Source of the DNA: Methylobacterium jeotgali
Lineage (GTDB): Bacteria; Pseudomonadota; Alphaproteobacteria; Rhizobiales; Beijerinckiaceae
Direction of reading: 5' to 3'
Assembly: GCF_022179345.1 (NCBI RefSeq)
Contig: NZ_BPQR01000011.1
Location: 45,472 to 109,471 of the forward strand
Length of the DNA stretch: 64,000 bases
Below the pieces are notes generated by a model. That model worked only from the letters and a program-made list of their open reading frames with translations. It did no database searches and had not been told where the DNA came from. Every line of letters begins with the position of its first letter. Position 1 is the stretch's first letter. The position numbers and the translations under genes are program-made. This document shows, piece after piece, positions 53,883 through 63,500 of this stretch.

Positions 53883-54336
53883 CGATGGTCTTCTTTCCGT
53901 CCCTCACCGCGTCGCGGACGTTGGCCAGCGGGTAGGTCTCGGCGGCGTCGAGGCTCGGATACTCGACCGTAAACGTCCGCGCCCTGCTGGCGACGAGCGC
54001 CTGCGCCATCCGCTGGAGTTCGAGGCGCGCGCCGCGGGCATCCACCGGGCCGTAGCCGTCCTTGATCCGGAAGACGTGGTTCTCGCCATCGACGATCACC
54101 TGCACGTCGACCGGCTGGCCCTTCGGAGCCTTGGCGGCGACGCCCTCCAGGATGATCCCGGAGCGCTTCTCGTCGGTGCCCGAGCCGCAGAAGAGCGTGA
54201 AGCGGCCGCCGTCCTTGTTGCGGATGCTCGCCTCGACCGTGCCCTGGCCGGTGCCGACCACCCAGCGGTAGTCGACGGCCCAGGCCGGCGCGGTGGCGAA
54301 AAGGGTGAAGGTGGCGAGGACCGTCGCGAGCCGCAT
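53866..54336 (-). CDS. Small periplasmic hypothetical protein
   Basis: A 156-residue exported protein: signal peptide MRLATVLATFTLFATAPAWA, then a mature part starting VDYRWVVGTGQG. A cysteine in LFCGSGTDEKR and a second one just before the C-terminus (TPCL) could form a disulfide. No family is known to me. It is within the cobalamin region, convergent with cbiB and 57 bases from cobQ (same strand), but there is no evidence that it works on cobalamin. Confidence 0.72.
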   Translation of the reverse strand: MRLATVLATFTLFATAPAWAVDYRWVVGTGQGTVEASIRNKDGGRFTLFCGSGTDEKRSGIILEGVAAKAPKGQPVDVQVIVDGENHVFRIKDGYGPVDARGARLELQRMAQALVASRARTFTVEYPSLDAAETYPLANVRDAVRDGKKTIVTPCL

Positions 54337-54393
54337 GGTGCTCCCTGAACGCACGTGGAAAGGGGCCAGGGTCGGCGGAAGCGGGGCCGCGGG

Positions 54394-55857
54394 TCAACCG
54401 CCCGCCAGCGCCAGCAGCCGGTCGCAGTCGAGATGGCGTTCGAGATGCGCCGCCAGGGCGTCGAGGGTGCTCTCGACGCCGGCCTCGTAGGACGCCCCAT
54501 CTGAGGCGCCCCCGAGCCGGGCGAGCCAGGCCGCCCTCTGCCGGTCGTCGGCGAAGAGGCCATGGACATAGCTCCCCGCCACGCGCCCGTCCGCGGAGAT
54601 CGCTCCGTCCTGCCGCCCGTCCGCGAGGCGCAGCAGCGGCCGGGCGGTATCCGGCCCGGTGGTCTCGCCGATATGCATCTCGTAGCCGGCAAATGATGCC
54701 GCGTCGGCAAGGCTCGTGCCGCTCACCGCTTCGAGGCGCTTCAGGGGCGTCATCATCGTCTCGACGTCGAGGAGGCCCAGGCCCGGCACGCTGCGGGGCT
54801 CGCCCTCGATGCCGTCGGGATCGCTCAGGATCCGGCCGAGCATCTGGTAGCCGCCGCAGAGACCGAGCACCCGGCCGCCCCGGCGCAGATGGGCGCGGAT
54901 GTCGATCTCCCAGCCTTCCGCACGCAGCGCTTCGAGATCGGCGATAGTGGTCTTCGAGCCAGGCAGCAGCACGAGGGCGGCGTCACCCGGAATCGCCTGT
55001 CCCGGATGCACCAGCACCACCTCGACGCCGGATTCCGCCCGCAGGGGGTCGAGATCGTCGAAATTGGCGATGCGCGGCAGCACCGGCACGGCGATCCTGA
55101 GGCGCCGTCCCTCGCCCGGTGCGGAGCCTGAGAGCCCGAGCGCATCCTCGGCGGGGAGCCGGGCGGCTTCGGGCAGATGCGGCACGAGGCCGAGCGCCTC
55201 CCAGCCGGTAAGCCTCGCGATCATCGCCATGCCGTCCGCGAACAGGCTCGGGTCGCCGCGGAAGCGGTTGACGATGAAGCCGCGGATCATCGCGGCGTCC
55301 TCCGGATCGATCACCACCTTCGTGCCAACGAGGCTCGCGATGACCCCGCCCCGGTCGATGTCGCCGACGAGCACCACCGGCGTCTGCGTGGCGCGGGAAA
55401 AACCCATGTTGGCGATGTCGCCCGCCCGCAGGTTGACCTCGGAGGCCGAGCCCGCGCCCTCCACCAGCACGAGGTCGGCTTCGGCCCGGAGACGGCCGAA
55501 GCTGTCGAGCACCGATTCGAGAAGGCGCGGCTTCCAGGTCTGGTAGTCGCGGGCCCTCACCGTCGCGACCATCCGGCCCTGCACCACCACCTGCGAGCCG
55601 ACCTCGCTCTGCGGCTTCAGCAGCACCGGGTTCATATGGACGCTGGGCGCCACGCCGGCCGCCCGCGCCTGAAGGGCCTGGGCGCGGCCGATCTCGCCGC
55701 CGTCGGCGGTGACGGCGGCGTTGTTCGACATGTTCTGCGGCTTGAACGGGCGCACCCGCAGTCCCTTTCGCGCGAAGACGCGGGCGAGGCCGGCGACGAT
55801 CAGCGACTTGCCGACGTCGGAGCCCGTGCCCTGGATCATCAGCGCGCGTGGGCGCAT
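54394..55857 (-). CDS. cobQ: Cobyric acid synthase
   Basis: Amidates cobyrinic a,c-diamide (adenosylated) at four positions using glutamine and ATP. It is 487 residues with the DethiobiotinS-like domain [20 protein letters not shown] and a triad-type glutamine amidotransferase domain with the catalytic cysteine in [15 protein letters not shown]. It overlaps the cobO stop by one base. It is the last gene of a cobP-cobO-cobQ set. Confidence 0.96.
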   Translation of the reverse strand: MRPRALMIQGTGSDVGKSLIVAGLARVFARKGLRVRPFKPQNMSNNAAVTADGGEIGRAQALQARAAGVAPSVHMNPVLLKPQSEVGSQVVVQGRMVATVRARDYQTWKPRLLESVLDSFGRLRAEADLVLVEGAGSASEVNLRAGDIANMGFSRATQTPVVLVGDIDRGGVIASLVGTKVVIDPEDAAMIRGFIVNRFRGDPSLFADGMAMIARLTGWEALGLVPHLPEAARLPAEDALGLSGSAPGEGRRLRIAVPVLPRIANFDDLDPLRAESGVEVVLVHPGQAIPGDAALVLLPGSKTTIADLEALRAEGWEIDIRAHLRRGGRVLGLCGGYQMLGRILSDPDGIEGEPRSVPGLGLLDVETMMTPLKRLEAVSGTSLADAASFAGYEMHIGETTGPDTARPLLRLADGRQDGAISADGRVAGSYVHGLFADDRQRAAWLARLGGASDGASYEAGVESTLDALAAHLERHLDCDRLLALAGG

Positions 55858-56459
55858 CAGAACTCGATGCCTTCCTGCGCCTTCACGCCGGCCGAGAAGT
55901 GGTGCTTCACGCTGCCCATCTCGGTGACGAGGTCGGCGGCCTCGATCAGCGGCGGCTTGGCGTTGCGGCCGGTGACGACGACGTGGAGGTCGGGCCGGCG
56001 CGCCCGCAGCGCCGCGACCACGCTCTCCAGGTCGAGGTAGTCGTAGCGGAGCGCGATGTTGAGCTCGTCGAGGACGAGGAGGCCGAGGGAGGGATCGGCC
56101 ATCAGCTCCACGGCCTTCGCCCAGGCATGCTCGCAGGCGGCGACGTCCCGGGCGCGGTCCTGCGTCTCCCAGGTGAAGCCCTCGCCGAGCGTGTGCCAGG
56201 CGACCCGATCGCCGAAGCTCTCGAAGGCGTGCTTCTCGCCGGTGTCCCAGCCGCCCTTGATGAACTGCACGCAGGCGACCCGCCGGCCGCGGCCGAGCAT
56301 GCGCAGCATCAGGCCGAGCGCCGCCGTGGTCTTGCCCTTGCCGGGGCCGGTGTTGACGATGAGAAGCCCCTTCTCGATCGTCTTCTCCGCGACCTCCGCG
56401 TCCTGCGCGGCCTTGCGCTTCTCCATCTTGGCGCGGTGGCGCTCGGCATCCCCGGTCAT
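55857..56459 (-). CDS. cobO: Cob(I)yrinic acid a,c-diamide adenosyltransferase
   Basis: Transfers the adenosyl group of ATP onto cobalt(I) of the corrin. The 200-residue protein has a P-loop [14 protein letters not shown] (residues 36-49, key Gly-Lys-Gly-Lys at 40-43), [36 protein letters not shown] and VVVTGRNA. The ATG at 56459 overlaps the cobP stop by four bases. Confidence 0.96.
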   Translation of the reverse strand: MTGDAERHRAKMEKRKAAQDAEVAEKTIEKGLLIVNTGPGKGKTTAALGLMLRMLGRGRRVACVQFIKGGWDTGEKHAFESFGDRVAWHTLGEGFTWETQDRARDVAACEHAWAKAVELMADPSLGLLVLDELNIALRYDYLDLESVVAALRARRPDLHVVVTGRNAKPPLIEAADLVTEMGSVKHHFSAGVKAQEGIEF

Positions 56460-56977
56460 CGGCACTCCTTCACGGTCATCGGCAGGCCCGCCACGGTGAG
56501 CACCACCCGGTCGGCGATGGCCGCGAGGCGCTGGTGCAGGCGCCCGGCCTCGTCGCGGAAGCGGCGGGCGAGCGCGTTCTCCGGCACGATTCCGAGGCCG
56601 ACCTCGTTGCCGACGAGCACCAGGGGGCCGGGCGCCGCCCCGCAGGCGTCGAGGAGCGCGCCGAAGGCCGGTTCGAGCTCGGCTTCCGACAGGATCAGGT
56701 TGGTCAGCCACAGGGTCAGGCAGTCGACCAGCACCGGCCCTCGCGCGTCCGAGATCGCCTCCGGCAGCGCCAGCGGCACGTCGAGCGTCCGCCAGCCCTG
56801 CCGACGGCGCTCCCCGTGGAGGGCGATGCGCGCGCGCATCTCGTCGTCGAAGGCCTGACCGGTGGCGAGGTAGAGCCAGGGCGACGGCTGCGCCTCGATC
56901 AGCGCCTCGGCGTAGCGGCTCTTGCCGGAGCGCGCGCCGCCGAGGACGAGGGTCATGCGAGGCGGGGCGACGAGCAT
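56456..56977 (-). CDS. cobP: Adenosylcobinamide kinase/guanylyltransferase CobP (CobU)
   Basis: Phosphorylates adenosylcobinamide and adds GMP to it, in nucleotide-loop assembly. The 173-residue protein has the P-loop [28 protein letters not shown] and [22 protein letters not shown], the guanylyl-site motif. The ATG at 56977 lies about 90 bases from the riboswitch of the divergent operon. It is the first of the cobP-cobO-cobQ set; the rest of nucleotide-loop genes (cobS, cobT, cobV) are not here. Confidence 0.95.
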   Translation of the reverse strand: MLVAPPRMTLVLGGARSGKSRYAEALIEAQPSPWLYLATGQAFDDEMRARIALHGERRRQGWRTLDVPLALPEAISDARGPVLVDCLTLWLTNLILSEAELEPAFGALLDACGAAPGPLVLVGNEVGLGIVPENALARRFRDEAGRLHQRLAAIADRVVLTVAGLPMTVKECR

Positions 56978-57067
56978 CGGGCCGCTTTGCCCGAAAGGAG
57001 AGGCGGAGGTCAAAGCTTTCGGCGGGCCCAGCGCGTTGTGCCGTCCGCGGCGGCGCGCTACAAGGCC

Positions 57068-57240
57068 AGCGACGGTGCCCCGGCGACGGGGTGAAAAGGG
57101 AATGCGGTGGCGGGCCTCGGCCCGGATTCCGCGGCTGCCCCCGCAACTGTGAGCGGTAAGCTCCTGCCGATGGCCACCGGACCTGATGTCCGGGAAGGCG
57201 GCAGGCGCGGCGACCCGCGAGCCAGGAGACCTGCCGTCAC
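57068..57240 (+). promoter_or_regulatory. Cobalamin (B12) riboswitch
   Basis: The conserved core of an adenosylcobalamin riboswitch is clear: GGTGCCCCGG and GGGTGAAAAGGGAA, the internal GCTGCCCCCGCAACTGT at 57134-57150, and the B12 box GAGCCAGGAGACCTGCC near 57219-57235. It is on the plus strand, about 50 bases ahead of cbtB. The expression platform seems to be the GCCGCC/GGCGGC hairpin (57258-57274) directly before the GGGAGA ribosome site, which suggests translational control; no T-run terminator follows. Confidence 0.95.
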
Positions 57241-57289
57241 ACGGGACAACCATCGATGCCGCCGGTGGGGCGGCGGGAGAGACCTGACC

Positions 57290-57472
57290 ATGGCGACCAG
57301 CGTTCAGACCCTCGGCCAGACCACCGCCCGCGCCGGCGACCGACTCTCGGCCGTCGCCATCGCGGCCCTGCTCGGCCTGGGCCTCGTCTTCGTCGCGGGC
57401 TTCGCCCCGGCCACGGTCCTGCACAACGCCGCCCACGATTTCCGGCACACGCAGAACTACCCCTGCCACTGA
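57290..57472 (+). CDS. cbtB: Cobalt transporter subunit CbtB
   Basis: A 60-residue single-helix protein (AVAIAALLGLGLVFVAGFAPA) with a metal-binding C-terminal tail HNAAHDFRHTQNYPCH. This is the small partner of CbtA and is normally found under a B12 riboswitch. The ATG is at 57290, after the riboswitch hairpin. cbtA starts 26 bases after its stop. Confidence 0.93.
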   Translation: MATSVQTLGQTTARAGDRLSAVAIAALLGLGLVFVAGFAPATVLHNAAHDFRHTQNYPCH

Positions 57473-57498
57473 GCCTCCGGCGCAGCGGCTCCACCCCG

Positions 57499-58230
57499 AT
57501 GATCCTCCGGCTTCTGTCGGCGGCGCTCGCCGCCGGCTTCCTCGCGGCCGTCGTCGCGACCGGCCTTCAGCTCGTGCTGACCTCGCCGCTCATCGTCGCG
57601 GCCGAGCGCTACGAGACCCAGGCCTCGGCGCCCTCCGCGCCGGGGCTGATCCAGCCCGCGCATGTGCATCTCGCCCACGATCACGGACATGCCGCGCCCG
57701 GCGAGGCCCGCGAGTGGCAGCCGGCGCCCGGCCTCCAGCGGGCGGCCTTCACGGGGCTGGCGACGCTCGTCGGAGCGGTCGGCTACGCGCTGCTGCTCGG
57801 TGCCGTGATGCTCGCCGTCGGGCGCGAGCCGACGCCGGAGAGCGCGCTGGGCTTCGCCGTGGCGGGCTTCCTCGCGGTCGCGCTGGCGCCGGCGGTCGGC
57901 CTGCCGCCCGAGCTCCCGGGCAGCGAAGCGGCGCCGCTGGCCGCCCGGCAGGCCTGGTGGGTGATGACGGCGGTCTCCACCGCGCTCGGCCTCTACCTCA
58001 TCCTGGTGCGCCGGGTGGCGATCACCATCCTCGGCGGCCTCGTCCTGATCGTCGGGCCGCATCTCGCCGGGGCGCCGGAGGCGGCGGAGACCAAGACGGC
58101 GCTTCCCGCCGGGCTCGCCGCGCAGTTCGCGGCCCGCTCGCTCGGCGTCTCCTTCGTGACCTGGGCGGTGATCGGCCTCGCCTTCGGCTGGTGCTGGCAG
58201 ATGTTCGGGCGGGAGCGGGCGAATGCCTGA
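57499..58230 (+). CDS. cbtA: Cobalt transporter subunit CbtA
   Basis: A 243-residue inner-membrane protein of the CbtA family with about 5-6 helices. A His-rich loop at residues ~54-64 (HVHLAHDHGH) suits metal capture. Predicted to take up cobalt together with CbtB. It lies between cbtB and the DUF1636 gene, and overlaps the latter by 8 bases. Confidence 0.92.
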   Translation: MILRLLSAALAAGFLAAVVATGLQLVLTSPLIVAAERYETQASAPSAPGLIQPAHVHLAHDHGHAAPGEAREWQPAPGLQRAAFTGLATLVGAVGYALLLGAVMLAVGREPTPESALGFAVAGFLAVALAPAVGLPPELPGSEAAPLAARQAWWVMTAVSTALGLYLILVRRVAITILGGLVLIVGPHLAGAPEAAETKTALPAGLAAQFAARSLGVSFVTWAVIGLAFGWCWQMFGRERANA

Positions 58231-58624
58231 ACCGGTGACGCTCTACGTCTGCACGACCTGCCGCGCGGCCGGCGACACCGCCGAGCCGCGAGCGGGCACG
58301 CGCCTGCTCGCAGCCCTGGCGCAGGCGCTGGAGGAGCGGCCCGGCGCGGAGATCCGCCTGGAGGCGGTCGAGTGCCTCTCCGTCTGCAAGCGCCCCTGCA
58401 CCGTCGCGGTGGCCTCGGCCGGCCGCTGGACCTACGTCTACGGCGACCTCGACCCGGTGGAATCCGCCGCGACCATCCTCGACGGCGTGACCCGCTACGC
58501 GACGACCGGCGACGGCATCGTGCCCTGGCGGGAGCGGCCGCAGGCCTTCAAGTCCGGCGTCGTCGCCCGCATCCCGCCCTTTCCGAATCCCTCGCCGAAC
58601 CCCTTGCCAAAGGCCGCCGAATGA
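58223..58624 (+). CDS. DUF1636 putative metal-binding protein
   Basis: A 133-residue protein of the DUF1636 family: LYVCTTCRAAGDTAEPRAG near the N-terminus and VECLSVCKRPCTVAVAS in the middle supply four to five cysteines as in thioredoxin-like ferredoxins or metal proteins. It is found in cobalamin clusters next to CobW and cobalt transporters, so cobalt handling is a fair inference. It overlaps cbtA by 8 bases and cobW by 4. Confidence 0.9.
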   Translation: MPEPVTLYVCTTCRAAGDTAEPRAGTRLLAALAQALEERPGAEIRLEAVECLSVCKRPCTVAVASAGRWTYVYGDLDPVESAATILDGVTRYATTGDGIVPWRERPQAFKSGVVARIPPFPNPSPNPLPKAAE

Positions 58625-59655
58625 CCCTCCTCGCCAAGGTGCCCTGCACCATCGTCACCGGGTTCCTGGGCGCCGGAAAGACGACCCTCGTGCGTCACGT
58701 CGTCGAGAATGCAGGCGGGCGCCGGCTCGCCATCCTCGTCAACGAGTTCGGCGATGTCGGCTTCGACCGCTCGTTCCTGGCCGCCTGCGGGGTCGAGGGC
58801 TGTACGGAGGACTCGATCGTGGAGCTGCCGAACGGCTGCATCTGCTGCACCGTCGCGGACGACTTCGTGCCGGCGCTGACGAGCCTCCTCGACCGGCCGG
58901 AGCCGCCGGAGCACATCCTCATCGAGACCTCCGGTCTCGCCCTGCCGAAGCCCCTCGTCCAGGCCTTCCAGTGGCCGGCGATCCGCTCGCGGGTGACGGT
59001 CGACGGCGTGGTCGCCGTGGTCGACGCGCCGGCCGTGGCCGAGGGCACCTTCGCCGACGACCCGGAGGCGCTCGCGGCGCAACGCGCGTCCGACACGAGC
59101 GTCGACCACGACAACCCGCTGGAGGAGGTCTTCGAGGATCAGCTCCTCTGCGCCGACCTCGTGGTGCTCAACAAGACCGATCTCCTCGACGCGGACGCCA
59201 TCGCCCGCGTGCGCGCCGACATCGCCGGGCACCTGCCCTGCGCCGTGAAGACCGTCGAGACCGCGCAGGGGCGCATCGAGCCCGCCGTGCTGCTGGGCCT
59301 CTCGGCGGCGGCCGAGGACGACCTCGCCAACCGCCCCTCACATCACGGCGAAGGGGAGGACCACGACCACGACGACTTCGAGACCGTGGCCCTGCCCGTC
59401 AGCCCGGCAGGCAGCCCGACGGATGTCGCCGCGCGTGTTGCCGCCGCGGCCGAGACCGAGGGCGTGCTGCGCATCAAGGGCTTCGTCGCCGTGGCCGACA
59501 AGCCGATGCGCCTCGTGGTCCAGGGCGTCGGGCGCCGGGTGAGCCACCATTTCGACCGGCCCTGGCGCAGCGGAGAGCCCCGCGACGGCCGCCTCGTGGT
59601 GATCGGCCTCAAGGGCTTCGACCGGCAGGCCGTCGCCACGGCGCTCGCGGGATAG
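58621..59655 (+). CDS. cobW: CobW GTPase (COG0523)
   Basis: G3E-family GTPase of the cobalamin branch with P-loop GFLGAGKT at residues 14-21, GCICC (Cys73, Cys75, Cys76), and VVLNKTDLL. A His/Asp-rich stretch near residue 240 (HHGEGEDHDHDD) adds metal sites. The 344-residue protein is thought to deliver cobalt for corrin ring insertion by CobNST. It starts at an ATG overlapping the DUF1636 stop by four bases. Confidence 0.95.
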   Translation: MTLLAKVPCTIVTGFLGAGKTTLVRHVVENAGGRRLAILVNEFGDVGFDRSFLAACGVEGCTEDSIVELPNGCICCTVADDFVPALTSLLDRPEPPEHILIETSGLALPKPLVQAFQWPAIRSRVTVDGVVAVVDAPAVAEGTFADDPEALAAQRASDTSVDHDNPLEEVFEDQLLCADLVVLNKTDLLDADAIARVRADIAGHLPCAVKTVETAQGRIEPAVLLGLSAAAEDDLANRPSHHGEGEDHDHDDFETVALPVSPAGSPTDVAARVAAAAETEGVLRIKGFVAVADKPMRLVVQGVGRRVSHHFDRPWRSGEPRDGRLVVIGLKGFDRQAVATALAG

Positions 59656-59660
59656 GCGGG

Positions 59661-60542
59661 ATGAGCGCCCTTCCGACCCTCCTGCGCGGGTTCGCCCTCG
59701 CCCTCCTGCTGGCAGCGGGCGGCTGCGCGGATCGGGACGCGGGCACGGCATCGCCCGAGATCCGCGGTCTCGCGGCGTCGCCGGCGCTGGGGCGCAATCA
59801 GGACGTCCAGCTCGCCTACCGGCACAGCCTCACCATCGGCCTGCGCTCGGACCGGGTCGCCGCACGCTTCGCCGCCGCCCGCGACCGCTGCAACGGCGAG
59901 GCCGAGAAGGGCTGCGTGCTGCTCGAATCCTCGCTCAGCGAGGGCCGCGGCCCGTCGGGCCGGCCGAGCGCGTCGCTGCAGGTCCGTCTGCCGCATGACG
60001 CGGTGGCGCCCTACGTCGCCTTCGTCACGGCGCCGCTCCCCGGCGAAGCGGCCGGGGACGTGGTGGTCCGCGATCAGTCGACCCGCGCCGACGACGTGAC
60101 GCGGGTGATCCAGGACGGCACCCGCCGCATCGCGCAGCTCGGCGACTACCGCGCGAAGCTGACGGCGCTCTCCGAGCGGCCCGACATCAGCGTCGAGAGC
60201 CTCATCAAGGTCGCCGACGAGCTGGCCAAGGTGCAGTCGCAGATCGAGGAGGCGGAAGCCGCTCAGCGGGGTGTGCGGCAGCGGGTCGAGACCGAGATCG
60301 TGACGATCTCGCTGCGCTCCGACGAGACCCGCACCGGGCCCTTCGCCCCGGTCTCGGACGCCTGGGCGCAGAGCGGGCGCATCCTCGGCGAGAGCGCCGG
60401 CACCGCCCTGCGCGTCGCGGTGGCGAGCCTGCCCTGGATCCCGCTCGTTCTGATCGTGTTCCTGATATTGCGCGCCCTGTGGCGCCTGCGCCGCCGGCGC
60501 CGGGCGCGACCGCCGCGCCTGCAGGTGGAGGAGCGGCCGTGA
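59661..60542 (+). CDS. DUF4349 domain lipoprotein-like protein
   Basis: A 293-residue protein with a lipoprotein-type N-terminus (FALALLLAAGGCADRD, Cys22), a DUF4349 domain with a coiled-coil section (VESLIKVADELAKVQSQIEEAEAAQRGV) and a C-terminal membrane helix followed by Arg-rich residues (IPLVLIVFLILRALWRLRRRR). DUF4349 has no established role. It is an unexpected member of a cobalamin operon, lying 5 bases after cobW and 16 bases before cobN. Confidence 0.85.
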   Translation: MSALPTLLRGFALALLLAAGGCADRDAGTASPEIRGLAASPALGRNQDVQLAYRHSLTIGLRSDRVAARFAAARDRCNGEAEKGCVLLESSLSEGRGPSGRPSASLQVRLPHDAVAPYVAFVTAPLPGEAAGDVVVRDQSTRADDVTRVIQDGTRRIAQLGDYRAKLTALSERPDISVESLIKVADELAKVQSQIEEAEAAQRGVRQRVETEIVTISLRSDETRTGPFAPVSDAWAQSGRILGESAGTALRVAVASLPWIPLVLIVFLILRALWRLRRRRRARPPRLQVEERP

Positions 60543-60558
60543 CGGCCGGGGCCCGGCC

Positions 60559-63500
60559 ATGCATCTGATCCGGATCGATACCGTCTCCCTTGACGAGGGC
60601 GAGGCGGCGGTCGATCTCGGTCAGGCGCCGGGCGAGGTCGTGTTCCTCTCCTTCACCGATTCGGACCTCGCTGGCCTCGCCCGCGCCTACGCGGCAGAGG
60701 AGCCGCGCTTCTCGCTTCGGCTCGCCAAGCTCGCGCGCCTGCGCCACCCGCTCTCCGTCGACCTCTACGTGGACGGCGTGATCGCCAAGGCGCGGCTCGT
60801 CGTGATCCGCTGTCTCGGCGGGCTCGACTACTGGCGCTACGGGATCGAGCGGGCCTCCGAGGTCGCCCGCGCCAACGGCATCGGCCTCGTGCTCCTGCCC
60901 GGCGACGACCGGCCGGACCGCCGCCTCGATTCCTACGCGACCCGCCCCGAACTCGCGCCCGTCCTCGACGGCTACTTCCGCGCCGGGGGCGAGGCGAACC
61001 TGCGCCGGATGCTCGGCCGGCTCGGCCTGGAGCTCGGACATCGGGGGCAAGCCGAGCCGCCGCAGGCGATGCCCCGCGCCTTCCCCTGGACGCCCGATGG
61101 GGTCGCCGTGCCGGAGGATTCGGCGCGGGCGCTGGTGCTCGCCTACCGCTCGGCCGTGCTCGGGGGCGACACCGCGCCGGTTCAGGCGCTCTGTGAGGCG
61201 CTCGCCGCCCGCGGCCTCGCTCCGCAGGTGCTCGCCGTGTCGAGCCTCAAGGATCCAGAGGCGGTCGCCGTTCTTGCGCAGGCCCTCGACGCGCGCCGGC
61301 CCGACATCATCCTCGCCGCCACGGCCTTCTCGGCGCGGGACGATGCCGGCTTCGTCCTCGACCGGGCCGGCTGCCCCGTACTCCAAGCCTTCACCCTCGG
61401 CAGCGCGCGGGCCGCCTGGGAGGGCTCGGCCCGGGGCATGAACGCAGCCGACCTCGCCATGCAGGTGGCGCTGCCGGAGTTCGACGGGCGCCTCTCCGGC
61501 TTCCCGATCTCCTTCAAGGAGGAGGCGCCGGAGATCGAGGGCTTTTCCGAGCGCCGGGCCGTTCCCTACCCCGAGGGCATCGCCGCGCTCGCCGAGCGCG
61601 CCGCCGCCTGGGTGCGTCTGGCCCGCCTGCCCCGTGGGGAGCGGCGGTTGGCGATCGTGCTCTCCGACTATCCCGCCCGCGGCGGCCGGGCCGGCTACGC
61701 CGTCGGGCTCGACACCCCGGCGAGCGCGGCCGCCATCCTCTCCGATATCGCGGAAGCCGGCTACACAATCGAGGGCATCCCGGAGCCGGTGGCGCTGATG
61801 CGCGTGCTCACGGAGGGCGAGCAAGGCTTTCGCGTCGGGCTCGCCGCCTATGAGACCTGGCTCGCGACGCTGCCCGAAGCCTCCCGCGACGAAGTTTCCG
61901 CCGCCTGGGGCGCGCCGGAGGCCGACCCGCATTGCCGGGACGGCGCCTTCCGCTTCCGCGCCCTGGAATGTGGGGGCGGCGCGACGCTGTTCCTCCAGCC
62001 CGACCGGGGCCGCTCACTCGAGCGCAAGGACAGCTACCACGACCCCGATCTCACCCCGACGCACGCCTACCTCGCCTTCCATCTCGGCCTGCGGCAGCGC
62101 TTCGACGCGCTGGTCCAGCTCGGCACCCACGGCACCACCGAGTGGCTCCCCGGCAAGGCGGTCGCGCTCTCGCTCGACTGCTGGCCCGCCCGTGCGGTCG
62201 GGACCCTGCCGGTCGTCTATCCCTTCATCGTCGACGATCCCGGCGAGGCCGCCCCCCTCAAGCGCCGCCTCGGCGGGGTCGCCCTCGGACACCTCACGCC
62301 CGAGACCGCGACGGCTGCGCTCGATGCGGAAGGCGCCCGCTTGCGCGAGCTCGTCGAGGAGTATTCCGCCGCCAGCGTCCTCGATCCGCGCCGGGCCGGG
62401 CTGATCGCCCGCGCCATCCTCGACGAGGCCGAGACCGCCGGGCTGCTCGATGCGGCGGGCATCGCGCCCGGCACGGCCATGGCCGACGCGCTCACCGCCC
62501 TCGACGCCCATCTCTGCGACCTCGGCGAGACCAGTTTTCGCGATGGGCTCCACGTCTTCGGCCGGGCGGCGCAGGAGGCAGACACAGCCCGGCAAGCGTG
62601 CGCCGAGGCCGAGCGCGACGGACTCATCGCCGCCCTCGACGGGCGCTTCGTGCCCCCTGGCCCCGCCGGCTCGCCCTCGCGAGGCCGCCGCGACGTGATG
62701 CCCACGGGGCGCAACCTCGCCACCCTCGACCCCCGCAGCCTGCCGACCCGCGCCGCGAGCCTGCTCGGCGAGCGGGCGGCGGAGGCGGTCGTCGCCCGCT
62801 ACCTCCAGGACGAGGGCAGCTACCCGGCCCGCATCCTCATGGACCTCTGGGCCTCCCCGACGCTGCGCACCGGCGGCGAGGACGTGGCCCATGCGCTGGC
62901 CCTGATGGGCGTGCGCCCGACCTGGGACCACGCCACCACCCGCGTCACCGGCTTCGAGGTGCTGCCCCCCGCCCTCCTCGGCCGGCCGCGCATCGACGTG
63001 ACGGTTCGGGTCTCCGGCGCCTTCCGCGACACCTTTCCCGAGACCCTCTCCCTCCTCGACCGGGCCGCCCGCGCGGTCGCCGCCCGCGAGGAGGAGGACG
63101 AGGACAACCCGCTGGCCGCCGCCCGCCGCCGGGGCGAGGCGCCGGCCCGCGTCTACGGCGCCGCCCCGGGCCGCTACGGCGCCGGCACCGCGGGCGTCGC
63201 CCTCGACGGCGCCTGGGAGGCCCGCGACGACCTTGGCCGGGCCTATCTCGCCGCCACCTCTCACGCCTACGGCGATGCCGAGGAAGCCGCCCCCGACGCC
63301 TTCGCCGGCCGCGTCGCGTCGGCCGACGCCTACGTCCACGCCTTCGACGTGGCCGAGCGCGACCTCCTCGACGGCGACGCCGCCGTCGACGCCATGGGCG
63401 GCTTCGCGGCCGCCGCCGCGCTCACCGGCGGCGCGACGCCGCTCTACAGCCTCGACACCGGCAACCCGGAGCGCCCCAAGGTGCGCACGGCCGCCGAGGA

